A stretch of DNA of 64,000 bases from Phyto melanocephala (GCA_941918925.1 OW799235.1:105851947-105915946), one strand, 5' to 3'. Numbered from the stretch's first letter, positions 24,739 to 36,931 are shown. A program made the numbers and translations. The notes: generated by a model not told the origin, from the sequence alone.

Positions 24739-27700
24739 TTAATTAGAATCAGGCGAATTTGACCGGGAACGTGACGGTGAACCTGAACGCGAACAAGATC
24801 CTGAACGAGATCGTGACTGAGAATGTGAACAAGAACGCGAACGAGATTGTGATCTCGAATGTGATTTTGATCTTGATAGTGAACGTGAAACTGATCTGGA
24901 ATTAGAGCGTGAACGTGATCCAGAACGTTCAAATTCCTCTTCCTTGTTATCTTCACTATTTTCACTTTTGACGCTTTTTTCGCTTTTAGAACTTTTGTCG
25001 CTCTTAACACTTTTCTCACGTTCTTCGCGTTCTTCGTGTTTTTTATTCTCATTCTCTTCTTCTTTAGGTCCTTTTTCTGTTTTAATTGGTGGCTTGACAT
25101 CTTCCTTATTACTGGCATGTGAATCACGCGAATCTTCTTCACTTTTAACATCTTTAACTTCGTCTTTGTCATCATCTTTATCTGATGATTCAGTTGCTGT
25201 GCTGACTGCGGTGATTTCTTCCTTGGGAGAAACATTTTCGCGTTCTCGTCTTTCCCTTTCCTTTTCCCGATTTGTTACTAAAGCTGTACTGCCTCCACCG
25301 ATATTGTTCTTCTTGTTGCTCTTTTTCAGAGTAGCTACTTCCTTAAGCAGAGTTGCAACTTTTCTATTTAAATTTTCAACTTTCATTTCATTTAGTCGAT
25401 CAATGTCTTTCAATTTGTTACGCATCTCAATTTCTTTTTCAAAGTTTTTGCCTTTGAGTTCAGTGAGCTTAATCAAAAGAGAATTAAAATCTAAATTTTA
25501 TGTATTAACGACTTTTTAAATAAATTACCAATTTATCTTTTTCCAATAACTCCTTGTCTTTTTGCGTTAAACGCCTTTCAAGACTAGCAATGCGTTCTTT
25601 AAGAGTTGTCATAGCAACAACATGATCGGCTGAATTTGGATCAATGCTTACAACAGCTGGAGCTGCAATTGATCCCAAACCTATACTGCCGTTGCCACTT
25701 CCGGAAGATCCAGTTCTTGATGATTTTTCCGGCATATCAATGGCAGCTATATTCACAGCCGATACCCCAACACTTGGATTGTTGCAATTAGTTTTGGAAA
25801 TATCGCTACGAGAGGGTTTTTTGGCAGAAACAGAACTATCACGTTGCGACTTTTCATGCGGTCTTTTTTTAGATGATATTCGTCCCTCCTGTTGGGCCCT
25901 TAAATAGGCTCGTTTATAAGCACAGGTACAAAGCCAACACAGCAATTTGCCATTAACCTAAAAAATATTAAAGTTAAGTAAGGAAAAATATGTGTATAAG
26001 TTACTTTATGAACGCAAACTTTCGTCTTTTCTCTCAATAAAACACAATTTTTTTCACCAAACTTAGTTGTTCACGATTCAAACAAGTAGACTACTTAAAA
26101 TTACTACAATTTTTAAGTCAACACTCTATATACATAACTATTTTAACACAAACTACAATAAAGTCCTTAACAAAGTACAAATATATTTCACTATTCGTTT
26201 AATGTGTTTTTTTCGCACCTTTTTGTTTTCTTCTCGTCTGTCAAACGCCGATCTTAGTTTGCATTCTTCACACTGCACTGATGGTCCGTATCTGGCTTCG
26301 TAGCTAGCACATCTTTACGTTTTGTAATAGTTCATATGAATAAATTATATTGCACATACAGTGGTTAAGGTTGGTGGTAATGGTGGGTGTAGTCATAGCC
26401 ATAACATCAAATGGTTGGATTTTTGTAAGATTGTATAATTTTTTTTGTGTATTTTATATATATGTAGAAAAAGAGAAGAAGAAAAATGTTTGCGTTCATA
26501 AAACGAGGAAATAAAAATAAAAATTTTTGATATTTACATTGTAATTATTAGGCATTAAAATATACCTATGTATTGATTGTATACGTCGACGGTTTTCTTA
26601 AAATACTGAATACACATGTCATTTCGAGTTTTATATTCGCAATACTTGTATTTTTAAAAATACTCTAAGAAAATGCAGATGCCTTATCAAAAAATATATC
26701 AGAGGTGTAGAGTTTATAAAACTGATTTTCAATTAAATTATAATTTACTATCTTTTTATCGTTTTTACGAATAAAATGGTAAACATATACCTAATTTATA
26801 ATTAATTTTAAATTTACATATGCAAACTTAAAAAAAATATAAATAAATTCTTTAACGCATATCTCGTTAAACATAAGAAGCATAGGCCCCCAAATATGAT
26901 GTATACGAGATTTTTATTAAACATAATTTATATAATCAAAACTATAATGCAGATATATGTATATATCATCACCTAAAACTCAAAAAGAGATTTCTTTTAA
27001 TAATATATACCTTAATATGCTTATAAAATAAGATAAACAATTTTACTAAAAATATTATGGTTTTTAAGGCAAATTTTCTTTAAATTTCGTAATTTTTGAT
27101 CGAGAAATTAGCAATTTCTGTAATATATTTTGATGAAACAGACGAATTAATAAAAAAAAAAACAAAATACGTTGAAATTTTATTTATTAAGAAGCTTTGC
27201 GTTTTAGTTAACGATATGTATGAAAAGTTCATAACAAAGGATTAGTTAGAAAATCTATGAAAAAAATAAAATTTCCAAGAATTCTAAATTTTAAATGTAT
27301 ATATTTTGAGAATAAAAATTCAAGAAAACCGGATTTTATAAAATATCAAAAAAGGAATACTCATGTGTACCCAATTTATTACAAGTTTTAAATCACATAT
27401 TAAAATAAATATAAAAAGCACAAATTTTACAAACCTCATGCATTTAGAGCCGCCAAAAGCTGCAACAATTTTACAACACTCACAGGCACTAGGTTTACCA
27501 TATTTACTCAGATTATGTTCGCATTTTTTGCAAATATTTTGTGATTTCCTATAATTAAATCGTAGAAAGATGTTATGCATTATTATACATAGTTTGAAAT
27601 ACTCACGAGATTGGTTGAAATTCTGAACGACAATAAGAACATTTTACAACCGAGGTGGAACCGCGGCAACTCTAGAATACATTAAGTAAACGTATTAGTA

Positions 27701-27975
27701 TTTTTTTTCTTTCATGTATAAATTTGTATATCAAATAATAACGCAATGAAAATGTTCAATTTTACCGCGTCTTTTTATATTTCATTAAATTCTTTTTTTT
27801 AATTATTGATGTTTATAATACACAGCCACTTATAATGGTCCATTACACTAAATATACATTTAACAAATTATTTATTAGTAATTTTCACCTTGCAAAGTTG
27901 AGTTCCCGAAGATAATTCCTCAAATGGATGCCTTGAGAAACATTTTGAACACGCAAAAAGTACTTTTCCACTCAT
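24739..27975 (-). CDS. FAM76: FAM76-family nuclear protein (6 exons, 505 aa)
   Basis: Exons, 5' to 3' on the minus strand: 27975-27889, 27671-27607, 27548-27435, 26312-26219, 25957-25529, 25467-24739. All junctions are GT-AG and phase-consistent. Residues 1-130 are a Cys-rich head of CxxC pairs (C9/C12, C28/C31, C40/C43, C57/C60, C73/C76, C87/C90, C103/C106, C127/C130) with the family landmarks NICKKCEHNLSKYGKPSAC and KLLCWLCTCAYKRA. It resembles a zinc-ribbon cluster. Residues about 225-315 form a coiled coil spanning exons 5 and 6 (LKERIASLERRLTQKDKELL onward). The C-terminal 70 or so residues are an SR/RS-dipeptide domain preceded by an acidic-basic low-complexity region. Human FAM76A/B are nuclear-speckle-associated proteins of poorly known biochemistry; an RNA-processing role is inference. 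The ATG at 27975 begins MSGKVLFACSKCFSRHPFEE, matching the family N-terminus. Confidence 0.92.
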
Positions 27976-28230
27976 AGTTCTATTTCTTTATTTCTTTTCT
28001 AAGATAAATTTTTTTTTTACTTTATCCGAATAATTTTATATTGTTTAAATCCTTATAAATTAGTTATTTTAACAAAGGACGCAATTTCTTTCACAAAAAA
28101 TTGTAAGAATAAAAATGGCGAAATATTTCTTTGATGATACTACGAGAGTAGTAAAAGTAGTTAGTACTTGAGTAGTCATCATTAAGTATTTGGGTATTGT
28201 GCAAGTCTGTGTTTAGAAAACATGTTCTTT
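27976..28230. promoter_or_regulatory. Likely promoter and 5' region of the FAM76 gene
   Basis: Upstream of the FAM76 start codon on the minus strand. No TATA or initiator element could be assigned with confidence; the call rests on position only. Confidence 0.3.
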
Positions 28231-28822
28231 ACACCCCGACCACAACAGACATGAATTGTTGTTAAAACATGATGTTATAACTTAATGTTAAATTTTTTAT
28301 GTTATACTGTGGAGTACACGTACTTATGTTAATATTATCATAATTTTTCAATTGTCGGCGAAACAATACAGATAAGTTTTTAAAAGTATTTTAACGTTTT
28401 TGCATGTGCTGTGATTTTTAGCACTTTATGTGTTTTGAATTTGTGAAGGAACTTATAAAATTATAATTTAGAAAATTATTGTTAAGTTAAAATAATTTAA
28501 TATAAATTTTAACTTTCTCCACAAACTTTTTTACACTTTATTTCGTTTTAATTTAATTACGTTTTATTTTAAATTTATTTTTTTTTATTTAATGCAATTT
28601 TTTCCTTTTTTCACAAATTTTTTTACACTTAAAACTTTGCCGAAGAAAAAGAAAAGAAAAAGCAAAAAAAAATACTTCTGTCAAGCTTAAACGTAATTCC
28701 ATGGTATAAAAGCGTTGTTAAAACGTGTTAAAACATGAAGAAAACTCTAACATGAGCAGTTCACACTTAACACTAACATCATATTAGTGTTAATGTTAAT
28801 GTTAATGTTGTGGACGGCGTGA
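28231..28822. mobile_element. Probable TIR element with CCACAAC ends
   Basis: ACACCCCGACCACAAC on the left is answered by GTTGTGGACGGCGTGAT on the right, and internal CATGATGTTA/AACATCATATTA motifs are also inverted. No target duplication was found, so the borders and class are uncertain. Confidence 0.45.
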
Positions 28823-29136
28823 TACCCAGTCCACGAAAGACATGAAATGCCTAACAATAACAGGATGTCTCCACGCGCAACAAGTTTGATTATAATTATG
28901 TACTCAACTGTCAGATTCTATTGCCAACAACATATGTTCACGTATGGACCGCAAAACCCTAAGCCGAAGGTCAGACACGACGATTTTAATTGTCCAACTT
29001 TGTTCATATTTCCTTTTGAACTTTCTTTTATGTTCACACACGACAATTTCTTTGGCGATTTTTCTGTTTTGTTTAGCTTTTTTTTTCTTACAATTTGACA
29101 TTTGTGCTTTAGCCGTTAATAGCAAATGTATAAATA
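28823..29136. other. Unclassified repeat-like sequence
   Basis: Contains TCTATTGCCAACA and ACGTATGGACCGC motifs that recur in diverged form near 34730-34765, so it is probably dispersed repeat DNA. The overlapping short frames on both strands are not conserved between the two places. Confidence 0.35.
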
Positions 29137-29449
29137 ACAAGTAAGAGCGCTATATTCGGCCGTGCCGAATCTTATATACCCTTCACAACGTGTAGTCATG
29201 CAATAACAGTGGTTTGTGTCACCATTCATCACATATGAAATACGTACATACATATAAAAACATACATATATAAAAACGTCCCATTGTAAAATTAAAAATT
29301 CACGTATGTATGTTAAAAAAACAAAAAAAAAAAAAAATTTTTTTAAAAATTTAAAAAAAAATTTTAAAAAAAATTTTTTTAAAAAATTTAAAAAAAAATT
29401 TAAAAAAAAAATTTAAAAAAAAATTTAAAAAAAAATTATTATATATATA

Positions 29450-31062
29450 AACATATGACCATTAAAATAGGTACTCTGATATACTGTTACATTTTTTAAG
29501 TTTTTTTAAAAAATGCATAAATTTTTTTTACAAACTTTACATGGTTTTAATTGTACACACTTTTTTACATTAATATAAGAAAATCCGTTATTTTTAGAAA
29601 TTTTTGTTAGCGTTCACAGGGAAATTGATTAAAAATAAGAAAATTTTTGTGGCCAATAAAGTAGGTACTTTTCTAAATTTTTTCACATATTCCAAAAATT
29701 AAGGTCGAACTGAACATTTTAAGGTTAGTGATCTAATTTTAATACAATAAAAATCTAATATCAATACTGACATTGATGATAGATGGGTATAGCACAGCAT
29801 TGTACTGAAGAAGAGAGGAGACTAGTTAAAAAGCTTCAGGAACAAAATAAATCCTATAAATTTATAGCCGATTTAATTGGACGGTCTAAAAATTTTGTTG
29901 TCAATATCCTTAAGCCCCGAAACACAAAAAAAAGACATTGTGCTAAGAAAAAAACCAGCCCAACTACTGATGGTTACATAGCAATGCTTGCGAAACGAGA
30001 CCCCTTTAAGTCCTCTAAGGCGATTGCAGATGAAATAAATAATCAAATTTCAGCAAGAACTGTGCGACGTCGTTTATGTCATAATAATCTTCTGGGACGA
30101 ATAGCTCGAAAAGTTCCATTGCTAAAAAAAGTAAATTTACAGAAGAGGAAAGAATTTGAAAATCGTCATGGTGTGGCCAGAAGGAAGAAAATGGTATAAC
30201 ATACTCTGGAGTAATGAAACTAGAATTAATTTGTTTGGAAACGATGCTGGATGCAATGTGAGAAGACCAAACAGTCAATAATTTAACCCACGTTACACTA
30301 AAAAAACAATAAAACATGCTGGCGGCAACATCATGGTTTGGGGATGTTTTTCTTGGAGTGGCGTAAGGCCTAGTCACTTAATTTCAGAAATAATGACCAA
30401 GGAAGGGTACAAAAATATTCTGGAAAATGTTATGTTGCCTTATGCTGAGGAGGAAATGCCATAACGTTGGTGTTTCCAGCAAGATAACGACCCGAAACAC
30501 TTTTCTAAGTTAGTTAGTGGATGGTTTTAGCAAAATAAAGTTAGTGTTATGGAGTGGCCAAGTCAATCACCCGATCTCAATCCAATTGAGAATCTTTGGG
30601 GAGATCTCAAAGTTAGACTTAGGAAAGAAAATATTCAAAACAAGACTCAGTAATGGCAAAAAGTGCAAGAAATATGGTATGACACTCCTCTTGAGACCTG
30701 CCGCAAGTTAATCTCTTCTATGCCCAACAGATTAGATAAAGTTCTAAAAAATAATGGTGGACATAGTGGTTATTGATGCAATAAAGCGGAAATGGTGCTA
30801 TTTATGTTGAAAATTATTTAAAACTCCTTTAATTTTTCACAATTCCTTTAAAGTACCTATTTTAATGACCAAGTGAATTTTGTTTTTTTTATTGTAGATT
30901 TTGTTTTATTTTAAAATAATAACTTTTTTTTAATTATTTTTATTTATATTTATGCTTCGAATAATACAAATGCACTAAGAATAAATTTTAGGTAACATAA
31001 GATCGAAAAATATGAATTTTTTATAATTAAAACGATGGTACCTATTTTAATGGCCACATGTG
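29450..31062 (+). mobile_element. Tc1-like DNA transposon, decayed (IR/DR type ends)
   Basis: 1613 bp flanked by TA. The outer ends AACATATGACCATTAAAAT and inverse ATTTTAATGGCCACATGTG each have an inner repeat about 200 bp inside: GGCCAATAAAGTAGGTAC near 29652 and GTACCTATTTTAATGACC near 30854. This is the two-repeats-per-end (IR/DR) architecture of several Tc1 families. The interior encodes a broken transposase (separate entry). It sits inside an oligo-A/T block of a foldback-like repeat. Confidence 0.88.
29783..30776 (+). pseudogene. Tc1-like transposase pseudogene
   Basis: An open frame (29783-30199) holds the N-terminal helix-turn-helix DNA-binding half (CTEEERRLVKKLQEQNKSYK, then the second HTH ending RTVRRRLCHNNLLGRIARK). 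A frameshift near 30170 leads into the catalytic half: WSNETRINLFGNDAG, NIMVWGCFSWSGV, FQQDNDPKH and [13 protein letters not shown]. The DD34E triad should read D, D, E. The second D (QQD) and the E (PIEN) are present, but the first is Asn (SNET in place of the usual SDE). In-frame stops and the shift make it dead even apart from that. Confidence 0.88.
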
Positions 31063-31198
31063 TATATAAAACAAAAAAAAAAATAAAAAAAAATTAAAAA
31101 AAAAATAATAAAAAATAATAATAAAAATATAAATAATATATTAAATAAAAAAAAAAAAAAAAAAATAAAAAATATATAAAAAAAAAAATTAAAAAAAA

Positions 31199-32010
31199 AC
31201 AAGTAAGAGTGCTATATTCGGCCATGCCGAATCTTATATACCCTTCACAACGTGTAGTCATGCAATAACAGTTGCTTGTATCACCATTCATCTCATATGA
31301 AATACGTACACGTATGTACGTTAAAAAACGAAAAAAAAAAAATTTAAAAAAAAAATTTAAAAAAAAATTTAAAAAAAAAATTTAAAAAAAAATTTAAAAA
31401 AAAAATTAAAAAAAAAATTATTATATATATAATATACATATATAAAACAAAAAAAAAATAAAAAAAAATTAAAAAAAAATTAAAAAAAAAATAATAATAA
31501 TAATATAAATAATATATTAAATAAAAAATAAAAAAAAATAAAAAAAAAAATTTTAAAAAAATTTTTAAAAAATTAAAAAATTTTTTTTTTTGGCTCAGTT
31601 GGAATTCGATGCCACGTTTTCTCTAACCAGTATACACGTTTGTATGTATGTATGTTGTTGTTGTAATGTTGTTTTTGTGAAAAAAAAATCGAGGTGGTCG
31701 TGGGTTTTTGCTCATATCTCAGTTGTTTATGCACCGATGTTTCTGATTTTCAATACCGTTCTACTCCCGAATATTTCTGATATTTTAATACCTTACCCGG
31801 GTCCAACCTATGTCGGGGGGCTTCAAAAAGTTGATTTCAACATACACACGGACAGACGGTCAGACGGACAGACTGACAGGGCTTAATCGACTCCCCTATT
31901 CATAAGCTTTCAGAAAATATATACTTTATGGGGTCGGAAATGAAAATTGTAGAAATTTCACACGGAATGACAAGCCTATATATACCCTTTTTCACTGTGT
32001 GAAGGGTATA
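31199..32010 (+). repeat. Foldback-like element, complete single arm
   Basis: The best reference copy of the 'CACTGTGTGAAGGG-tail' subtype. Order: head AACAAGTAAGAGTGCTATAT with the TTCGGCCATGCCGAA palindrome, TATACCCTTCACAACGTG, oligo-A/T blocks, GGCTCAGTTGGAATTCG, GTATGTTGTTGTTGTAATG, CTCATATCTCAGTTG, CCCGGGTCCAACC, ACGGACAGACGGTCAGACG, TTTATGGGGTCGGAAATG, tail TTCACTGTGTGAAGGGTATA. The 98-codon frame here is a by-product; it contains no domain and recurs in inverse elsewhere. Confidence 0.78.
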
Positions 32011-32443
32011 AAAATAAAAAAAAAATTTTTTTTGCTCAGCTGGGATTCGATGCCATGTTTTCTCTAACCAGTATACACGTTTGTATGTATGTATGTTGTT
32101 GTTGTAATGTTGTTTTTGTGAAAAAAAATCGAGGTGGTCGTGGGTTTTTGCTCATATCTCAGTTGCTTATGTACCGATGTTTCTGATTTTCAATAGCGAT
32201 CTACTCCCGAATATTTCTGATATTTTAATACCTCACCCGAGTCCAAGCGATGTCGGGGGGCTTCAAAAAGTTGATTTCAACATAAACACGGACAGACGGT
32301 CAGACGGACAGAGCTTAATCGACTCCCCTATTCATAAGCTTTCAGAAAATATATACTTTATGGGGTCGGAAATGAAAATTGTAGAAATTTCACACGGAAT
32401 GACAAACCTATATATACCCTTTTTCACTGTGTGAAGGGTATAA
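32011..32443 (+). repeat. Foldback-like element, headless tandem copy
   Basis: Directly follows the previous copy and repeats its second half from TGCTCAGCTGGGATTCG to tail TTTTTCACTGTGTGAAGGGT. This arrangement suggests unequal exchange or replication slippage within the family. Confidence 0.72.
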
Positions 32444-32722
32444 AAACATACATAAAATAATAGAATTGATTTTAATTAACGCTATTAATTAAAATGTTTT
32501 CACCAAAAATTTTTTTTTGGATTTTTTTATTAAATATTTTAATTTGTGACGTTTTTAATTCAAATTTTAAATTACTTACACACCAAGAAGCGAAAAAAAT
32601 ATATCAAATATTTAACAAAAAAATTTTCTTCAAATAGCCGAGTACCGGCGATTATTTTTCTGTTTTTGTTCTGCTCACCTAAAACTGTAAAAAAACATCG
32701 TTAAACTCAATATTTGCCTAAC

Positions 32723-32850
32723 CCCCATACCTAAACAAGAGCGTTGAGCGTTAAGCGTTGGAGTTTTACATGTTTTTTGTTTTTGTTACAATAACAAAAT
32801 ACATGCAAAATTGCAACGCTTGACGCTCAACGCTCTTGTTTAGGTATGGG
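32723..32850. mobile_element. Snap-back MITE of 128 bp
   Basis: The left arm CCCATACCTAAACAAGAGCG is matched by the inverse CGCTCTTGTTTAGGTATGGG on the right, and pairing continues through GTTGAGCGTTAAGCGTTG. CCTAAC flanks both sides (32717-32722 and 32851-32856), a possible 6-bp target duplication. Loop of about 50 bp. Confidence 0.72.
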
Positions 32851-32883
32851 CCTAACTGTAATCGTCGTGTGTGACCTCTAATT

Positions 32884-33831
32884 ATACCCTTCACCTGTGG
32901 TGCACAAGGGTATATATAGCTTTGTCATTCCGTTTGTAATTTCTACAATTTTCATTTCCGACCCCATATATATATATATATGTCCTTTATTTAATTAAAT
33001 ATTAATAGAAATAGAAATACATATCTATTTTTAATTAATACTTAAATAAAAGTTCAAAGTGAACATAGGGCGTCAACAAATTCTCTCCATCTTTGTCTAT
33101 CTCTGGCAATCGCCTTAGCTTGATTCCATGAAACTCGAGCAAGTTCACATTCCTGTTTCAGGTAGCGCACCCAGGTGTTTCGGGGTCTACCATAAAGTAT
33201 ATATTTTCTGAAAGCTTATGAATAGAGGAGTCGATTAAGCCCTGACCGTCTGTCCGTCTGTCCGTGTGTTGGTTGAAATCAACTTTTAGAAGCAACTATA
33301 TGTTCCTCAGATCTGTATATGGTATCAATCTCTTGGAAATATCCAGGAATGAATCGCTATTGAAATTCAGCACAATCGCCCCATAACTTTCTGAGATATG
33401 AGCAAAAAACCACGACCACCTCGTTTTTTTTCACAATTACAACAACAACATACATACATACATATATGTAAAAAACATACCAAACAAAAAAAATTACAAA
33501 AAAAAAAAATATTAAAAATAAGAAAAAAATAATAAAAAAAACTACAAAAAAAAAATTTTAAAAAAATTTAAAAAAAAATTTTAAAAAATTTTTTAAAAAT
33601 TTTTCTAAAAAAATTTTTTAAAAAAATTTAAAAAAAAAATAATATATTAAATAAAATAAAATAAAATTTTTTTGGCTCAGCTGGGATTCGATGCCACATT
33701 TATTCTAACGTGTACGTATGCACGTATTTTATATGGGATGAATGGTGATACAAACAATTGTTATTGCATGACTACACGTTGTGAAGGGTATATAAGATTC
33801 GGCACGGCCGAATATAGCACTGTTACTTGTT
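32884..33831 (-). repeat. Foldback-like element of the CACAGGTGAAGGG-tail subtype, interrupted
   Basis: Reverse orientation: tail TATACCCTTCACCTGTGG at left and inverse head CACGGCCGAATATAGCAC, TGTTACTTGTT at right. The continuity CCCCATAAAGTATATATTTTC is broken between 32968 and 33194 by a LINE fragment. Confidence 0.72.
32968..33194 (-). pseudogene. LINE 3'-end fragment inserted in the repeat
   Basis: Minus-strand translation reads GRPRNTWVRYLKQECELARV, SWNQAKAIARDRQRWREFVD, AL, the C-terminal end typical of RTE-like or related LINE pol proteins (RGRPR.TW...W..A.DR..WR). A TA-rich stretch lies on the left, at what would be the 3' end. Strongly 5'-truncated. Confidence 0.65.
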
Positions 33832-33859
33832 CGATGTTACTGTTAGTGTAGAGCATGAT

Positions 33860-34625
33860 AAAATTACTTAAGGTAATAGCGTAATGGTAGGCGCACAATT
33901 GGGACGAACGGCGAATTTTTCGTCGCGAATATTCGTCATCAAAAATAAAACACATTTCTGTATATGAGAATGCATACAATTGTGGCGTCAGTCGAAGTTC
34001 GCTATACGCGGCGAACTCTGCATTAGATTTATTTCTATTTCTTACGCCGGCGAACGACGAACAAATTGATACAAGATGACCATTTTTGTATTAAATTTTG
34101 GTTTACTTCTCAACTTTTTAAGAAAACAAAGTTAGTTTTTACTTTAATAATTGTTTTATTTTTTATTTTAAAACATTTAAAATAAGTATACAAAAGTTAA
34201 GTACAAAAATTTGTTTTTATTTGTGTTTTTGCAAATGTTTAAGTTTATTAAGTGATCTTTTTTTCATATGGTCACACTATTAGCTGTTATACACAAACAA
34301 AATTTTTATTATTGTTTAATGCACGTACCCACGACATTGTTGGCAAACGTTTGCTTATACGTAAACAAGTTTTTATTATTACAGAAATTATATTTATTGT
34401 TTTGTTGAGTTTAACAAAAAATTAAATTCTTCGATTATTTTTGTTTTTTCTTTGCACAAACACTAAACAATTTTATCAACTATAAAAGATGTTGCTTTTT
34501 CGTCATTGTTGTGCTTCACACGACGAATTTGCACAACGAATTTTTACCGAAGAGTTCGTCGTGTTGGGCGAAATTCGTCGTTCGTCCCGATTGTGCACCG
34601 AGCATAACGCTGGGTCTCCGCTTAG
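33860..34625. mobile_element. TIR element with GTGCACAATCGGGACGAACG-type ends
   Basis: GCACAATTGGGACGAACG near 33893 is inverted as CGTTCGTCCCGATTGTGC near 34580-34597. Weaker inverted similarity extends outward (AGCGTAATGG left, AACGCT right). The interior is AT-rich and non-coding. The exact ends and target duplication could not be set. Confidence 0.6.
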
Positions 34626-35108
34626 CAATTTTCATTGCTAAGAATAAGCAAAAACGTCTACAGAAAAACGGCACTTTATTGCTAATTCCCGACAATTATG
34701 GCAATTATTCCCACAGCAACTGTCAAATTCTATTGCCAACACAAGATATTAACGTGTGGACTGCATGAATATGTATTATAATACATGTTTAGCAATAAAT
34801 GTTAGTGTACATTGTTGAGCAATAATCTTTTAACACGAGCTGTCAAATTCAATTGCAAACAAATAAAATGTAACAACACGAATGTATAAGAGAACGTCGC
34901 AGAAATAAAAGAAAAGAAAATATTAAAATTATTAATGTTATATAAATTAATTATATTTAAATATATAAGGGCAAAATAATCGTTTTAATCTAGTGCTTTT
35001 GTGTGAAGGGTATAAAAAAGTTTATAACAAACATAAAAACATGTTTAAACTATGAGAACATAACGGGACTTAACTTTTAATTTAATAGTACATCACATAT
35101 GTTTTAAA
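34626..35108. other. Intergenic repeat-like sequence
   Basis: Holds CTGTCAAATTCTATTGCCAA and a second diverged CTGTCAAATTCAATTGCAAA motif near 34840, suggesting old repeat DNA. No gene seen. Confidence 0.35.
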
Positions 35109-35548
35109 AACAAGTAAGAGCGCTATATTCGGCCGTGCCGAATCTTATATACCCTTCACAACGTGTAGTCATGCAATAACAGTAGTTTGTGTCACCATTC
35201 ACATCATATGAAATACGTACATACATATAAAAACATACATATATAAAAACATACCATTGTAAAATTATAAATTCACGTATGTATGTTAAAAAACAAAAAA
35301 AAAATAAAAAAAAATATTTAAAAAAATATTTAAAAAAAAAATTAAAAAAAAAAATTTAAAAAAAAAATTAAAAAAAAAATTATTATATATATAATATATA
35401 TAAAACAAAAAAAAAAAAAAAAAATTTAAAAAAAATCCTAACGTCGAAAAGGCAAATGTAATAGCTGACGTATTTGCCAGTTCACATACCATTACTTGAA
35501 GGGTATATAAGATTCGGCACGGCCGAATATAGCACTGTTACTTGTTTT
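35109..35548. repeat. Foldback-like element with LINE scrap
   Basis: Forward head AACAAGTAAGAGCGCTATAT at left and inverse head GGCACGGCCGAATATAGCAC at right. At 35437-35496, between them, is a short LINE-like fragment reading NPNVEKANVIADVFASSHTI, which resembles the endonuclease/reverse-transcriptase linker of jockey-type LINEs. Confidence 0.55.
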
Positions 35549-35618
35549 TATTACAATATTTCACATTAATTTTACTGCTTCCTGCAGGGTATTAGCGTCA
35601 TTGGTATTATGTAAAAGT

Positions 35619-36340
35619 AACAAGTAACAGTGATATATTCGGCCGTGCCGAATCTTATATAACCTTCACAACGTGTAGTCATGCAATAACAATTGTTTGT
35701 ATCACCATTCATCCCATATAAAATACGTGCATACGTACACGTTAGAATAAATGTGGCATCGAATCCCAGCTGAGCCAAAAAAATTTTATTTTATTTAATA
35801 TATTTATATTTTATTATTTTTTTTTATATTTTTTTTAAATTTTTTTAAAAAATTTTTTTAGAAAAATTTTTAAAAAATTTTTTAAAATTTTTTTAAAATT
35901 TTTTTTTTTTGTAGTTTTTTTTCATATTTTTAATATTTTTTTTTTTGTATTTTTTTTTTGCTTGGTATGTTTTTTACATGTATCTATGTATGTATGTTGT
36001 TGTTGTAATTGTGAAAAAAAAAAACGAGGTGGTCGTGGTTTTTTGCTCATATCTCAGAAAGTTATGGGGCGATTGTGCTGAATTTCAATAGCGATTCATT
36101 CCTGGATATTTCCAAGAGATTGATACCATATACAGATCTGAGGAACATATAGTTGCTTCTAAAAGTTGATTTCAACCAACACACGGACAGACGGACAGAC
36201 GGTCAGGGCTTAATCGACTCCTCTATTCATAAGCTTTCAGAAAATATATACTTTATGGGGTCGGAAATGAAAATTGTAGAAATTACAAACGGAATGACAA
36301 AGCTATATATACCCTTGTGCACCACAGGTGAAGGGTATAA
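35619..36340 (+). repeat. Foldback-like element, CACAGGTGAAGGG-tail subtype, complete arm
   Basis: Head AACAAGTAACAGTGATATAT with TTCGGCCGTGCCGAA, then GGCATCGAATCCCAGCTGAG, oligo-A/T, GTTATGGGGCGATTGTGC, CTGGATATTTCCAAGAGATT, ACACACGGACAGACGGACAG, tail CACCACAGGTGAAGGGTATA. Confidence 0.75.
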
Positions 36341-36671
36341 AAATTATGAGAATATGCAAAGGCATTTATATATTTATGTTTGGCTGCTTCCTTTCGTACT
36401 TACCTTTTATTTCTCGAGTATTTTATAAAAAACCTGGTCGAAAGAACTGCAAATTATTTAATAAAAATTACTTTTTGTTACACTGATTTTACGCAATATT
36501 ATTCCAAATTTTTTTTTAACGTCAAGAAATCAACATACATTATTTGTCTCACTCTTGCATACGCATTATTTTTCCTGTAGCAGGAATTATATATTAAATT
36601 GCTACAATAGTGTTAGTACAAACATTTTGTCTGTATTAGTTTCAGTCATTCATTTTTTGCAGGGTTATGAC

Positions 36672-36923
36672 CAAGGCGAATTCATTATCAGGTGGTGTTG
36701 ACAACGCAGCTGATCTACTTTTTTATTTGCATAAATGATGGTTGAGTTATCAAATATTATTTATTTTTACATAGATTACTCTTTCCCGCGCAAAAAAACA
36801 CAAACAAAAACCATGTAGTTTTTGACACATCGACAGTCGAAAGCAACAATAAAAAACCGTGTTGTTTTTTTAATGTTGTATTTGTTGTAGAATTACCACC
36901 ACCTGATAATTAAATTTGCCTTG
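36672..36923. mobile_element. hAT-type MITE with CAAGGCGAATTCA ends, 252 bp
   Basis: CAAGGCGAATTCATTATCAG to ATAATTAAATTTGCCTTG. The target octamer GTTATGAC is exactly duplicated (36664-36671 and 36924-36931). It lies about 460 bp upstream of the Klp67A start codon, so it may sit in or near that gene's promoter. Confidence 0.88.
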
Positions 36924-36931
36924 GTTATGAC

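Larger units (their letters stand above)
29137..31198 (+). repeat. Foldback-like element split by a Tc1-like transposon
   Basis: The head AACAAGTAAGAGCGCTATAT and oligo-A blocks occupy 29137-29449. The continuation (TATATAAAACAAAAAAAA onward) resumes at 31063, as judged from the uninterrupted relative at 31199-32010. The copy is truncated where the next head begins. Confidence 0.65.

Noticed and set aside
24690..25235. A 181-codon minus-strand frame overlapping FAM76
   Set aside because: Alternate frame of the same RS-rich exon (HxR and VxV patterns from shifted RS codons). The phase-matched frame with upstream exons is the real one.
24944..25519. A 191-codon plus-strand frame
   Set aside because: Antisense of the FAM76 last exon. 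It is leucine/serine-rich only because the RS and KSE codons on the other strand read as open.
31590..31886. Frames of 85-116 codons containing TDRRTDGQ, seen many times in the window
   Set aside because: They translate the GACAGACGG microsatellite of the foldback-like repeats in either orientation. They recur with every copy and have no domain.
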